A stretch of 64,000 nucleotides of DNA from Halalkalibacter krulwichiae (GCF_002109385.1 NZ_CP020814.1:3247501-3311500), one strand, 5' to 3'. Shown: positions 1-8,884, counted from the first letter of the stretch. The notes: generated from the letters alone by a model not told the origin. Made by a program: numbers and translations.

Positions 1-24
1 TACAAACTCATTAGTATTATCCAT
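1..24 (-). CDS. 5' end of an unidentified gene, cut by the window edge
   Basis: Only the first eight codons (MDNTNEFV) are inside the window. The start is supported by a strong ribosome binding site, GAAGGAGGG, about 6 bases before the ATG whose complement is at 22-24. The gene runs leftward out of the window. It follows the sensor kinase gene on neither strand closely enough to prove an operon. Too little is present to name a product. Confidence 0.5.
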
Positions 25-85
25 CTCAATCCCTCCTTCATTTACCTTTAGGATTACCGTGGCTTACGAAAACATGTATGTAATA

Positions 86-1464
86 TTAAGAAGCAGCGTG
101 ATTTATAGGTAGTAAGATTTCTATTTTTGTTCCTTGATTTGGTTTACTCGAAATCGTTATATGGCCTTGGTGTGAGTCAACAATTTTAAAGGTTGTCATT
201 AACCCAAGACCCGTTCCTTTTTCTTTTGTTGTATAAAAAGGTGTACCAATATCTTTTAAAAATTCTACTGGAATGCCACAACCTTGATCGATTACCTCGA
301 CTAATATACTTGTAGTATTAGTCGTTGATGCTACAACAGTTACACGGCCTCCATCTGGCATTGCTTCAATTGAATTTTTGATTAAATTAATAAACACTTG
401 CTTCAATTGACTTGGAACACATTTAATCAGTGGTATATTACTTGATTGAACGACCACTTCAACATTGTTAATTAATGCTTGTGACCTTAATAAAAGGACG
501 ACATCATCAATGATTTTCTCTAAGCTTTCTTCCTGAAATTTATGCGCTTGCGGCTTTGCCACCAGTAACAGTTCTCCTGTTATCATTTCAATTCTCGTAA
601 TTTCTTCAGCCATGATTTCTAAATAATGATCCTTAAATTCTAATTCAGTGCTCCTAAAAGCATCTAGAAAGCCTTTAATAGAAGTTAATGGGTTTCGGAT
701 CTCGTGAGCAATTGATGCAGCCAATTGACCGACAGCAGTAAGCTTCTCTGATTCGAACAAAAGGTTCTCTGTATGTTTCTCTTTTGAAATATCTTTGGCA
801 ATTCCGTAAATTCCTACTATTTTTCCTTCAACATCAATCGGGATATTTGTAACTCTTGTATCAATGACATCTCCCCTCTTATTCTTTACTTTCGTTTCAT
901 AATTCTGAGTGATCCCTAGCGTCGCTTTCGTAAAAGAACCGTTTATTTTTTCTATCTCATCCTCAGTAATGATTGATTTATATGACATCGTTAATAATTC
1001 ACTTTCACTATAGCCTACTAGTTGTTCCATCGCTGGATTGACATCTAAATAATTTCCTTCAAGATCTAATGAATACACGGCATAAGGATTATTATCAAAT
1101 AACGAGCGATAATGTTGCTCGCGCTTAGAATTCATATGTTTTTCTTTTGTAACATCTTGAAAATAAATAGATAAACCATTAGTAGAAGGAAAAACCCGAA
1201 TATTAAACCACTTTTTTAAAGGGGATAATACATATCAAAAGTTACCGTGACCTGCTCTTTGAATGACTTCTGAAATTCTTTGTACATCCCGAGGTCAGCT
1301 GCATAGGGTAATACTTTCCAAATGCTCCTTCCTTTAAATTCTTCTTTTTTGCGATTTAAGATCTTTGCTGCTTCTTTGTTGACATACGTAAAATTCCAAT
1401 TTTCATCTAAAGCGATAAAGCCGTCTGATATTCGATCTAAAATTTCCTTTTCTGAATTATTCAT
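86..1464 (-). CDS. PAS-PAS sensor histidine kinase, interrupted by a frameshift
   Basis: A cytosolic-type sensor kinase: two PAS domains, then HisKA and HATPase domains. The first frame (1464-1216, 82 residues) is a PAS domain. The second (1135-86, 349 residues) has a further PAS domain (about residues 5-120), the H-box IAHEIRNPLTSIKG (phosphorylatable His near 144), N-box NLIKNSIEAMPDGG, G1 DQGCGIP and the F/G2 boxes PFYTTKEKGTGLGL. No membrane segment or signal peptide is visible, as in the sporulation-type Kin kinases of Bacillus. Between the frames the sequence encodes KKWFNIRVFPSTNGLSIYF, the usual end of a PAS domain, in the second frame. Adding one C to the CCCC run (GGGG at 1221-1224) gives YYPPLKKWFNIR and joins everything into one protein of about 460 residues. 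ATG 1135 has a poor ribosome binding site, whereas 1464 has GAGAGGT. No response regulator is adjacent. Input signal unknown. Confidence 0.85.
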
Positions 1465-1583
1465 TTCATACCTCTCACGTCACTAGCATACCTAGTACCT
1501 TACTTTTTCATTTTCTCCACATCTATAAGATTATTCCCTGATTCTTCGTTATTTCCTTTTTTATTTATTACATTATAACAAAA

Positions 1584-1609
1584 AGGAGCTGGAAACTATT
1601 CCAACTCCT
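1584..1609 (-). terminator. Terminator of the natAB-like operon
   Basis: An 11-base stem (AGGAGTTGGAA / TTCCAGCTCCT, with one G-U pair) and a short loop, followed on the minus strand by TTTTTG. It lies just downstream of the permease stop codon. Confidence 0.8.
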
Positions 1610-1621
1610 CTTTATTATCCC

Positions 1622-2875
1622 TTATTCTTTTTTTGTTAAGTCAATTGCTTTTTTAATGTCTTTAAACGAGTTTGATTTTCCATACATCAATACTCCACCT
1701 CTATAAACTCTCGCTCCAAAGACTGCAAGGATAATGATGGAAGCTAGTAGAATGACGATCCCAAGAATAGGCTCTATTGGCGATAAATTTAACATTCCCG
1801 CTCGTAAGAACATTACCATTGGTGTGAAGAATGGAATATATGAAGTGATCGTTATAAAGGACGAATCTGGTGCCCCTAATCCGAACATAGCTATAAAAAA
1901 GCCAATCATTACTAGAAACACTAGTGGAAAGATCATTTGTTGCACATCTTCTATTCGACTTACTACTGAACCTAGCAATGCAGCTAACGTCGCATATAGG
2001 AAATACCCTAGCAAGAAAAAGATCACAGCATAGAAAATAATCGCAACAGACAGATCTCCAAAGCCGAAAAACTCTAAAAATCCGCCCATTAATAGATCTT
2101 GGCTATTTCTTAAAGCGAAATAACCAACGAGCAGAAGCACAACCATTTGCGTTAAGCCAACGAAACCAATTCCGATAATTTTAGCGAACATTTGCTTAAC
2201 GGGCGAAACACTTGAAATTAAAATCTCCATTACTCGAGAAGACTTTTCTGTTGCTACTTCTGTTGCTATCATACTTGCATACATAATGACCGAGAAATAA
2301 ATAAAAAACAATAGTACGTATACTATGCCTCTTGCTTGATTTAATTCTTCTTCCGATTTCGCTCCTTCTACAATCGCCTCATTCACAAAAGATACTGGAG
2401 CATTGAGTATCGCTAATTGTTCTTGTGTTAAATTAAGGTCTTCTGCAGCAAGAGTTGTTTGAATATGCTGTAAGGCCGTTTGAAGACTTGCTGGAATCGT
2501 ACCTGCAGTAAGTGAAGTCGATCGATAAACAGCCTGAGGAAATCCATTATCCCCCTCTGTCAGCAGCAGTACTCCCTCATAAGTCCCTTCTTCTACCTCT
2601 AGCTCTAATTGTTGCAATTCAGCAGATGAATCTTCTAACGTAATTGTTTCATTGATCATCATTAGCTCTTGTTGCAATAGTGGATAATACACTCCCGTTT
2701 CATCAATGACAGCAACTTGATCTTGTCGCTCGTCACCACTAAACGTTTTAATCGCTGTTTCAATATTAGCAAGGACAATAATACCAAGGGCAATAATGAC
2801 TGTTGTAATAATGAATGATTTTGATTTAATTTTAGAAAGAAAGGCGTGCGACATCATAATCCAAAAGTTACCCAT
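1622..2875 (-). CDS. ABC-2 type exporter permease, NatB family
   Basis: Membrane half of an ABC exporter. The protein (about 417 residues) has one N-terminal membrane helix (about residues 18-40), a large extracellular segment to about residue 185, and five or more C-terminal helices. This is the layout of NatB, which in B. subtilis works with NatA in Na+ extrusion; related exporters carry other substrates, so the substrate here is open. I place the start at ATG 2875, because AGGTAGGTG lies 6-7 bases upstream; a GTG at 2884 is in frame but has no spaced ribosome binding site. The start overlaps the stop of the ATPase gene by 8 bases (ATGGGTAA), implying translational coupling. A terminator follows at 1584-1609. 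Confidence 0.85.
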   Translation of the reverse strand: MGNFWIMMSHAFLSKIKSKSFIITTVIIALGIIVLANIETAIKTFSGDERQDQVAVIDETGVYYPLLQQELMMINETITLEDSSAELQQLELEVEEGTYEGVLLLTEGDNGFPQAVYRSTSLTAGTIPASLQTALQHIQTTLAAEDLNLTQEQLAILNAPVSFVNEAIVEGAKSEEELNQARGIVYVLLFFIYFSVIMYASMIATEVATEKSSRVMEILISSVSPVKQMFAKIIGIGFVGLTQMVVLLLVGYFALRNSQDLLMGGFLEFFGFGDLSVAIIFYAVIFFLLGYFLYATLAALLGSVVSRIEDVQQMIFPLVFLVMIGFFIAMFGLGAPDSSFITITSYIPFFTPMVMFLRAGMLNLSPIEPILGIVILLASIIILAVFGARVYRGGVLMYGKSNSFKDIKKAIDLTKKE

Positions 2876-3767
2876 AACTAGCACCTACCTTTTCAACAAA
2901 AATATCATGTAAGGAAGGATCTTCTAGCTCAAACTTTCTCACAAACCCTTTTGCTGTCACTTCCTTAAATACCCCTTCTGCAATTTCTTCCGATTCAACT
3001 TGCAATCGAATTCCTTCCGTCGTATCCATTGCCTTTACAACTCCCGGCAAATTTTTAAGAAAGGACAAATCAAAATCAGCATGAATAGCCACATTTTTTT
3101 TACCAAATGAGCGTTTAATCGTCTTTAAATTTCCTTGAACAACTGGAGCTCCTTTGTGCATGATACAAAGATTTTCACATAATTCTTCAACGTGCTCCAT
3201 TCGATGACTTGAAAAGACAATTGTTGCACCATTTGCTTTTATTTCTTTCACTGCTTCTTTTAATAACTCAACATTAACAGGGTCAAGCCCACTAAAAGGC
3301 TCATCTAAGATTAAGAGCTTCGGTTTATGTATCACAGCAGCGATAAATTGTATCTTTTGCTGGTTTCCTTTCGAAAGTTCTTCTATTTTCTTATTTTTAT
3401 ATTCGGGAACCTTAAACTTTTCAAGCCACCAATCTAGTTCTTTTAAAATCTCTTTCTTTTTCATCCCTCTTAAGCGCGCAAGATAGACAACTTGATCACT
3501 TACCTTCATCTTCGGATATAGACCTCTTTCTTCAGGAAGATAACCGATCTCTGGAGTAGTCTCATAACTGATGGACTGTCCATTCCATGTAATTTCACCA
3601 TTACTCTGATCTAATAATCCTAGAATCATTCTAAATGTTGTTGTTTTCCCTGCACCATTCGCGCCTAAAAACCCAAACATCTCTTGTTCAGGAACACTTA
3701 ACGTCAATTGATTTACAGCCGTAAAGGAACCAAATTTCTTCGTCAGTTCCTTTATTTCTAATCCCAT
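2868..3767 (-). CDS. ABC transporter ATP-binding protein, NatA family
   Basis: Cytosolic ATPase of the two-gene exporter. Visible motifs are Walker A GANGAGKTTT, the signature LSKGNQQK, Walker B LLILDEPFSGLDP and the switch His in VFSSHRME. The C-terminal third after about residue 215 is the extra domain (DUF4162-like) found in NatA-type ATPases. The start at 3767 (MGLEIKELTKKFG) is chosen because AAGGAG is 9 bases upstream; an in-frame ATG at 3776 touches the ribosome binding site. The protein is about 299 residues. Nothing in the flanks shows which ion or drug it exports. Confidence 0.88.
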   Translation of the reverse strand: MGLEIKELTKKFGSFTAVNQLTLSVPEQEMFGFLGANGAGKTTTFRMILGLLDQSNGEITWNGQSISYETTPEIGYLPEERGLYPKMKVSDQVVYLARLRGMKKKEILKELDWWLEKFKVPEYKNKKIEELSKGNQQKIQFIAAVIHKPKLLILDEPFSGLDPVNVELLKEAVKEIKANGATIVFSSHRMEHVEELCENLCIMHKGAPVVQGNLKTIKRSFGKKNVAIHADFDLSFLKNLPGVVKAMDTTEGIRLQVESEEIAEGVFKEVTAKGFVRKFELEDPSLHDIFVEKVGASYG

Positions 3768-3995
3768 TACGCTCATCTCCTTATACGAATCTTTATTAGA
3801 AATACGAATCAAATAACAAACAGGTTTCATCACATTATTCCTTTATAAACTTAACATAATTTCCCAAATACAAATAGAATATCTTCTAAAATTGTAAAAA
3901 AAACTATTATTCAATTTTCACAAGGAATATAATTAGAGTATAGAAGTTACTATATCACCTTTTATATACAGAGAGTATTTTGTAGGGGGAAGCAG

Positions 3996-4907
3996 ATGAG
4001 TTCTACACAAAAAGGGCATATTTTTAACTTGCTATCCGTACTTGCGGTGGCAGCAGGACCTTTACTCGCTAAATTCGGGCTACTTGAAATATCTGCAGCC
4101 AAGGCAGCGATGATCAATGCCTTTACTATTATTGTTGCAAGTTTTTTACTTGGACTTTTCACGAAAAAGAGAGTCCAATTTTATTTTGAAAAAGACATGC
4201 TTATGCTCGCACTTTTTAATACACTTGGGGTTATCTTTTTATTTGTCAGCATGGATATGCTCACTCCTGTTGAGATCGGCTTTATCGGAAGGTTTTATAC
4301 GGTTTTCGCAGTAATATTCTCCGTTTTCATTTTAAAAGAAAGACTGACTCGTAATGAAATCGTTTTTATTTTGTTTGCCATTGTTGGTGTGTTTTTATTT
4401 GTTGAAAAGGGAGGTAACTATCAAGCCAATTTATTAGGAAGCTTTTTTGCCCTTTTGTATACCTTTTTCTTTGCGCTAACGAATGTTTATATTAAAAAAA
4501 CGATTTCAAAAGAGAGAAGCTCTAACTCGATTTTATTTACAAACAGCTGTACAACGTTGCTTCTTGTATCAATCTACGCTGTCTTTTCTGGCCAACTTTT
4601 CACTGGTACTGTTTCACTAGAGGCTGTCGGCTTTATCGTCGTCTCATCATTATTTTCAGGCTTTATTGCTACGATTTTCTTATATGAAGCATTGAAATAT
4701 TTACGCTTCTCAGTTGCTAATGTGACAAGAGCTTTTAGCCCGGTCTTACTTGCAATCATCTCTTTTCCTTTTTTTCCAATTGAGCTAACTTGGCAAAATA
4801 TCACTGGGGCAATTGTCTTACTCGTCTCGATTCTGTTGCTCTCCGTAAGCGATAAAAAGAAGAGTAAGGGGAAAACAACAGAAGCGCAAACTGAAGCACA
4901 AACTTGA
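3996..4907 (+). CDS. EamA/DMT-superfamily transporter
   Basis: A hydrophobic protein of 303 residues with about ten predicted membrane helices arranged as two EamA-like repeats, which is typical of the drug/metabolite transporter superfamily. The charged tail after about residue 280 (KKKSKGKTTEAQTEAQT) should be cytosolic. GGGGGAAGC lies 3 bases before the ATG. It is transcribed alone, away from the minus-strand exporter genes to its left, and ends at a hairpin. Substrate cannot be read from the sequence; family members export amino acids, nucleosides or drugs. Confidence 0.8.
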   Translation: MSSTQKGHIFNLLSVLAVAAGPLLAKFGLLEISAAKAAMINAFTIIVASFLLGLFTKKRVQFYFEKDMLMLALFNTLGVIFLFVSMDMLTPVEIGFIGRFYTVFAVIFSVFILKERLTRNEIVFILFAIVGVFLFVEKGGNYQANLLGSFFALLYTFFFALTNVYIKKTISKERSSNSILFTNSCTTLLLVSIYAVFSGQLFTGTVSLEAVGFIVVSSLFSGFIATIFLYEALKYLRFSVANVTRAFSPVLLAIISFPFFPIELTWQNITGAIVLLVSILLLSVSDKKKSKGKTTEAQTEAQT

Positions 4908-4938
4908 TTTTCTTTTCTTGTTACAACGCAGGAGGCAT

Positions 4939-4986
4939 CGATTCCGTTATGGCTTTCATCCTACCTTTAAAACGGAATCGTTGTTT
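4939..4986 (+). terminator. Hairpin after the EamA transporter gene
   Basis: A perfect 10-base stem (CGATTCCGTT at 4939-4948, AACGGAATCG at 4971-4980) with a 22-base loop, followed by TTGTTTTCCTT. Acceptable as an intrinsic terminator for the plus-strand gene, though the loop is long. Confidence 0.6.
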
Positions 4987-5037
4987 TCCTTCACCATCTA
5001 CGGAATAACGATCATCCACTTACGATCACAGCTCTGC

Positions 5038-5598
5038 TTATTTTAAATATGTCATAACGAAATGAAGAATCGTCGTGGATGAGGTTGGATTTATATAGGC
5101 ATGTATTCGATCAGCATTAAACTTTAATGAATCATAGGCAAAAAGGTGATATGTTTCATTTTCGATTTGAATGATTAGTTCCCCTGACATGACGGTTACA
5201 TACTCGATAACACCTGGTTGGTGTGCCCCTGGTTTGTATTCACTATTCGGCTTTAAAAAGGCTCTATGCAGTTCACTTTGACCATAATTCGCAACTTCAA
5301 ACATTGGTTCGAGCACACACACCTGATTGGCACTTACGACTTTATTTCCTTGGTGGGCACGCGAAATAGTCACTTGATTATTTTCTTGAAGAAGAGTAGA
5401 TATCGGAATTGACAAGCCGTTTGCTATTTTCCAGATAATTGAAAGTGATGGATTCGCCTCGCCTCTCTCAATATTCCCAAGAGTTAACTTACTGACATCC
5501 GTCTTATCAGCTAAATCTTGCAAGCTGATTCCACGATCTTGCCTTATTTTCCTTAACGTCATTCCTACCTGCTTAGCGATAGAATCGGCACTCTTCAT
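5038..5598 (-). CDS. XRE-family regulator with C-terminal cupin domain
   Basis: A 186-residue DNA-binding regulator. An N-terminal XRE helix-turn-helix (about residues 12-66; core LQDLADKTDVSKLTLGNIERG) is followed by a cupin fold (about 110-180; HQPGVIEYVTVMSGEL) that probably binds a small ligand. This HTH-cupin architecture is common among regulators of amine, sugar and drug transport genes. AGGAGG lies 7 bases before the ATG. It is divergent from the EmrE-like exporter gene at 5703; the AT-rich gap between them holds palindromic sequence, so control of that exporter and of itself is the likely role (inference). Confidence 0.85.
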   Translation of the reverse strand: MKSADSIAKQVGMTLRKIRQDRGISLQDLADKTDVSKLTLGNIERGEANPSLSIIWKIANGLSIPISTLLQENNQVTISRAHQGNKVVSANQVCVLEPMFEVANYGQSELHRAFLKPNSEYKPGAHQPGVIEYVTVMSGELIIQIENETYHLFAYDSLKFNADRIHAYINPTSSTTILHFVMTYLK

Positions 5599-5641
5599 TT
5601 GAGATCCTCCTAATCATTTCTTATCAATTTACAGCTCCTGT

Positions 5642-5690
5642 AGTATACTATACTTAACTATAAATATATCATAATATACTCCATGAAGAA
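5642..5690. promoter_or_regulatory. Divergent control region with palindromic sequence
   Basis: The gap between the XRE-cupin gene and the exporter gene contains the perfect 8-base palindrome AGTATACT (5642-5649), and AATATACT near 5683-5690 forms an inverted partner. The segment is very AT-rich and must hold both promoters. It is the best candidate for the regulator's operator, but no consensus is known to me. Confidence 0.4.
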
Positions 5691-5702
5691 AAAGGTGATC
5701 TC

Positions 5703-6692
5703 ATGAAAGAAATCGGTCTTGGTATCATTGCCTCAATCTTTTTTGCTGTTACATTTATTCTGAATCGTTCAATGGAATTGTCTGGAGGTAGCTGGCTATG
5801 GAGCTCTTCTTTACGTTTTCTTTTTATGGTTCCCTTTCTTGTCCTGATCGTCTTCTACCGGAATAACATCAAGCAATTATTTTATGAAATGAAGAAACAA
5901 CCTTTCCAATGGCTCTTATGGAGTTTTGTTGGCTTTGTTTTGTTTTACGCACCTATTACGTTTGCAGCTGCCTATGGTCCCGGGTGGCTTGTCGCTGGCA
6001 CTTGGCAATTAACCATTGTCGCTGGTACTTTACTCGGTCCCCTTTTTTGGCAAACCATTCAAACAAAAAATGGCCAAACAAAAGTCAGAAGTCGCATTCC
6101 ATTAAAAGCACTCGCAATTTCATCTATTATTTTAATAGGAGTCGTTCTCATTCAAGTAGAAAGAGCTAGCAACCTGCCCTTGCAAACAATCTTAATTGGT
6201 GTGATTCCTGTTGCTATTGCAGCGTTCGCCTATCCATTAGGTAATCGTAAAATGATGGAAGTATGTGGAGGGAGGTTGGATACGTTTCAACGAGTACTTG
6301 GAATGACTTTAGCAACGATCCCATTTTGGCTTGTCATTGCTGCTTTTGGATTTGTTTCTGTCGGCGCACCTTCTTCCGACCAAGTTCTTCAATCCTTTAT
6401 CGTTGCCGTGTCATCAGGGATCATTGCAACTACTCTATTCTTTATTGCTACCGATCGAGTAAGAGGTGATCAAGGAAAATTAGCCGCCGTGGAAGCAACT
6501 CAATCGACACAAGTCCTCTTTGTTCTAATTGGAGAAATTCTCCTTCTATCAGCTCCGTTCCCAAATGGGTTAGCCATTACCGGCTTATTCATTATCGTCT
6601 GTGGTATGCTCTTGCATAGCTATGTAACTAATAAAATGAATTCAAATTCTACTAAGCTTGCTGTTAAACAAAAGAAAGTTCAAGAATTATAA
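5703..6692 (+). CDS. EmrE-type multidrug-resistance efflux transporter (DMT superfamily)
   Basis: A 329-residue integral membrane protein with about ten helices. The N-terminal part (FAVTFILNRSMELSGGSWLW, then a segment around FAAAYGPGWLVAGTWQLT) matches the multidrug-resistance efflux subfamily of the DMT superfamily rather than ordinary EamA exporters. AAAGGTGATCTC precedes the ATG. It is divergent from a one-domain regulator gene 104 bases away, a usual arrangement for an inducible exporter. A hairpin at 6702-6740 ends the unit. Drug specificity is not predictable. Confidence 0.8.
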   Translation: MKEIGLGIIASIFFAVTFILNRSMELSGGSWLWSSSLRFLFMVPFLVLIVFYRNNIKQLFYEMKKQPFQWLLWSFVGFVLFYAPITFAAAYGPGWLVAGTWQLTIVAGTLLGPLFWQTIQTKNGQTKVRSRIPLKALAISSIILIGVVLIQVERASNLPLQTILIGVIPVAIAAFAYPLGNRKMMEVCGGRLDTFQRVLGMTLATIPFWLVIAAFGFVSVGAPSSDQVLQSFIVAVSSGIIATTLFFIATDRVRGDQGKLAAVEATQSTQVLFVLIGEILLLSAPFPNGLAITGLFIIVCGMLLHSYVTNKMNSNSTKLAVKQKKVQEL

Positions 6693-6701
6693 CAAGTTAA
6701 A

Positions 6702-6740
6702 GGAGATAGTAGCCCTACTCAGGCATCTGCTATCTCTTTT
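6702..6740 (+). terminator. Terminator after the efflux gene
   Basis: GGAGATAGTAG pairs with CTGCTATCTC (one mismatch), followed by TTTTCTTG. It lies 10 bases after the stop codon at 6692. Confidence 0.75.
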
Positions 6741-6916
6741 CTTGTGTTAAGTGTAATTAATCTTTAAAAAGTGTTTATTGAAATTTAACACGTGGTTAAT
6801 GGTGTACCTCCTCGTTTTTTTAAAAGCATTACTTTAGTCATGCATTCTGCATATGATGACACTCGCATCCTTTCCTTCCCTATTGCTTTTTAGGTCATAA
6901 GACTAGAAGTGGACGT

Positions 6917-6980
6917 TTGTCACACTCTTCTCTCAAACTTATCACTTACTTTATAAGTATTTTGCAGCTTTTTACATAAT
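6917..6980 (+). promoter_or_regulatory. PhoP-box-like array and promoter for phoX-tatA
   Basis: Hexamers resembling TT(A/T/C)ACA recur with an exact 11-base period: TTGTCA 6917, TTCTCT 6928, TTATCA 6939, TTTATA 6950, TTTGCA 6961, and TTTACA/TTACAT at 6971-6977. The Bacillus PhoP site is four such hexamers spaced by about 5 bases. A -10-like CATAAT (6975-6980) would put the start near 6987, with the repeats from about -21 to -70, matching the known -20 to -60 position of activating Pho boxes. The rest of the 390-base gap (6741-6916) shows nothing I recognise. Confidence 0.65.
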
Positions 6981-7082
6981 TGAAATCATATGTCCGTATT
7001 TCGTTAATAATCATCTGCTACATTTTTCTTAGAACCACTTCTTTGATCGACACACCCCTAAAAAAAATTAGGAGGCATTATT

Positions 7083-8543
7083 ATGATGAACACCGGTATG
7101 AATAGGAGAGATTTTTTAAAAATGGGCGGAATGAGTACACTTGCCTTAACTCTTGGTACAACAGGTGTATTCTCACTTGCAGATGGCTCAAAAGCATTAG
7201 CAAATGCAACCGATCCAACGAAAGGGAAAGGTTGGGGTGGTTACGGTCCATTGGTTCAGGATCCAAATGGATTTCTAGATTTGCCACAAGGCTTCAACTA
7301 TAAAATACTCTCATCCAGTGGGGAAGCTATGGTGAACCCAAGTGGAAATGTCGTACCAGGACTTCCTGATGGAATGGCCGCTTATCAAGGACCTAAAAAT
7401 TCTACTATACTCGTACGAAATCATGAATGTGGGACAAACCATCAATGGGCGGTCAATGGAAAAAATCCTTGGAGCAAAGGCGCAGCTGGCGGTACAACAG
7501 CTCTAGTAATTAGTCCAAATCGTGAAGTCGTTGATGAATATGTAACTAATTCAGGTACGATCCGTAACTGTGCAGGTGGAGCTTCTACTTGGGGTACATG
7601 GCTAACCTGTGAAGAAACTCGTAACCTCGGTCACGGTTTTGTATTCGAAGTCAATCCGTTAGACCCAGAAAACGAAATGTCTATAACGCCAATACGTGAC
7701 ATGGGATACTTCTCCCATGAAGCTTGTAGTGTTGACCCTGCAACAGGGATTTGGTATTTAACAGAGGATAGCGAACCTTCATTCCTTTATCGCTTTACTC
7801 CACATAATCGCAGCCAAAAGTTAGGTTCGCTTCAAGAAGGAGGAATTTTAGAAGCGGCTGCATTGGACGAGCTTCCAAATCATTCAGCAAGTACGTTCAC
7901 CCCAGGACAAAAGGTCGGTGTTGTATGGAAGAAGGTAAACCCAGAACGAGCGAAGGAAGATGCAAGAGATTTAGGCTGCATTCAGTTTACTCGTTTGGAA
8001 GGGTCTTGGTTCGGCGGTGGTGCTTTTTGGTTTGATGATACGAGCGCTCGTACAACAACAGCACCAGGAAGATTTGGTCGAGTGTATCGATATTTTCCAG
8101 CAACTAATACGTTAGAGCTATTCTTCGAGTCTCAAGATTCCAATGACTTACATGCACCAGATAATGTAACGATTACTCCTTGGGGTGACCTTTGGATTGC
8201 AGAGGATGGCAACCCACGTGGAGACCGCATTATTGGCTTAACTCCTGAAGGGAATGTCTATGAATTTGCACAAAATGTATATAACAACTCTGAATTCGCT
8301 GGAGTTTGCTTCTCACCTGATGGAAAAACGATGTTTGTAAATATGCAAACTCCTGGGTTTACGATTGCTGTTTGGGGTCCTTTTTCACGTCGAAATTCAG
8401 CACGTCAATTTGCAATGAGTCATGCAGCTCCTCCGGCTAGCTTTGCACCACAAATTTCAGAGAAAGTGATCGCTTATGCTGAAAAGGAAGGTATTTCACC
8501 ACTAGCTGCAGCCGTCTTAGACCGTCATGGAGTCACACTATAA
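7083..8543 (+). CDS. PhoX/DUF839-family secreted phosphatase with Tat signal
   Basis: A 486-residue exported protein of the PhoX (DUF839) family, Ca/Fe-dependent alkaline phosphatases that release phosphate from organic esters outside the cell. The N-terminus has a twin-arginine signal (MNRRDFLKMGG at about residues 6-16, then a hydrophobic stretch and an A-rich cleavage region near residue 40), so it should fold in the cytosol and leave through Tat. Family-like elements include VRNHECGTNHQ, TCEETRN, YFSHEACSVDP, HAPDNVT and WIAEDGNPRGD. AGGAGG lies 7 bases before the ATG. A tatA gene follows by 27 bases, paralleling the phoD-tatAd-tatCd unit of B. subtilis, and a PhoP-like array lies upstream; both support expression under phosphate starvation. 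Activity has not been shown for every DUF839 protein. Confidence 0.85.
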   Translation: MMNTGMNRRDFLKMGGMSTLALTLGTTGVFSLADGSKALANATDPTKGKGWGGYGPLVQDPNGFLDLPQGFNYKILSSSGEAMVNPSGNVVPGLPDGMAAYQGPKNSTILVRNHECGTNHQWAVNGKNPWSKGAAGGTTALVISPNREVVDEYVTNSGTIRNCAGGASTWGTWLTCEETRNLGHGFVFEVNPLDPENEMSITPIRDMGYFSHEACSVDPATGIWYLTEDSEPSFLYRFTPHNRSQKLGSLQEGGILEAAALDELPNHSASTFTPGQKVGVVWKKVNPERAKEDARDLGCIQFTRLEGSWFGGGAFWFDDTSARTTTAPGRFGRVYRYFPATNTLELFFESQDSNDLHAPDNVTITPWGDLWIAEDGNPRGDRIIGLTPEGNVYEFAQNVYNNSEFAGVCFSPDGKTMFVNMQTPGFTIAVWGPFSRRNSARQFAMSHAAPPASFAPQISEKVIAYAEKEGISPLAAAVLDRHGVTL

Positions 8544-8570
8544 GTCTAACGATTGTAAGGAGGCTTTGAC

Positions 8571-8804
8571 ATGCTATCAAATATTGGCATTCCTGGACTC
8601 ATCCTTGTTCTAGTGATTGCCCTAATGATTTTTGGCCCTTCCAAGTTGCCCGAGATCGGAAAGGCGTTTGGAAGTACATTAAAGGAGTTTAAAAAAGCAA
8701 CGAATGAGTTAGTGAATCACGAAAGCGCCGATGACCGTCCAAAAAAGAGAAAGCGAAACTTCAAGCAGTTGAACAACCTAATCATAGAGCTGGAAGTTAA
8801 TTAA
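8571..8804 (+). CDS. tatA: Twin-arginine translocase subunit TatA, tail probably frameshifted
   Basis: TatA forms the protein-conducting part of the Tat system. The N-terminus ([34 protein letters not shown]) gives one membrane helix, the FGPSKLPE hinge and an amphipathic helix. It is very close to B. subtilis TatAd, the partner of PhoD. As written, the tail after DDRPKK reads [18 protein letters not shown]. One more A in the A6 run at 8741-8746 would instead give [19 protein letters not shown] and a stop at 8798-8800, which resembles the TatAd tail as I remember it. A frameshift is therefore likely, but it spares the functional core. No tatC is present here; TatA must pair with a TatC encoded elsewhere. 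A strong hairpin follows. Confidence 0.9.
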   Translation: MLSNIGIPGLILVLVIALMIFGPSKLPEIGKAFGSTLKEFKKATNELVNHESADDRPKKRKRNFKQLNNLIIELEVN

Positions 8805-8811
8805 CGTAGTA

Positions 8812-8849
8812 AAAGATGCAAGTAGATCTTTTAATGTACTTGCATCTTT
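8812..8849 (+). terminator. Terminator of phoX-tatA
   Basis: A perfect 13-base stem (AAAGATGCAAGTA 8812-8824, TACTTGCATCTTT 8837-8849), 12-base loop, then CTCATTTC. It closes the phoX-tatA unit. Confidence 0.75.
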
Positions 8850-8884
8850 CTCATTTCATATATTAAAGAAGGAGTGAAGAATAA

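Noticed and set aside
1734..2033. Long plus-strand open frame opposite the ABC permease
   Set aside because: Antisense shadow of a clear membrane protein gene; no ribosome binding site.
6741..6900. Strong GAGGAGGT ribosome-binding-like sequence on the minus strand near 6807-6814
   Set aside because: No ATG, GTG or TTG start follows at a suitable distance; only a short frame beginning with ATT is open.
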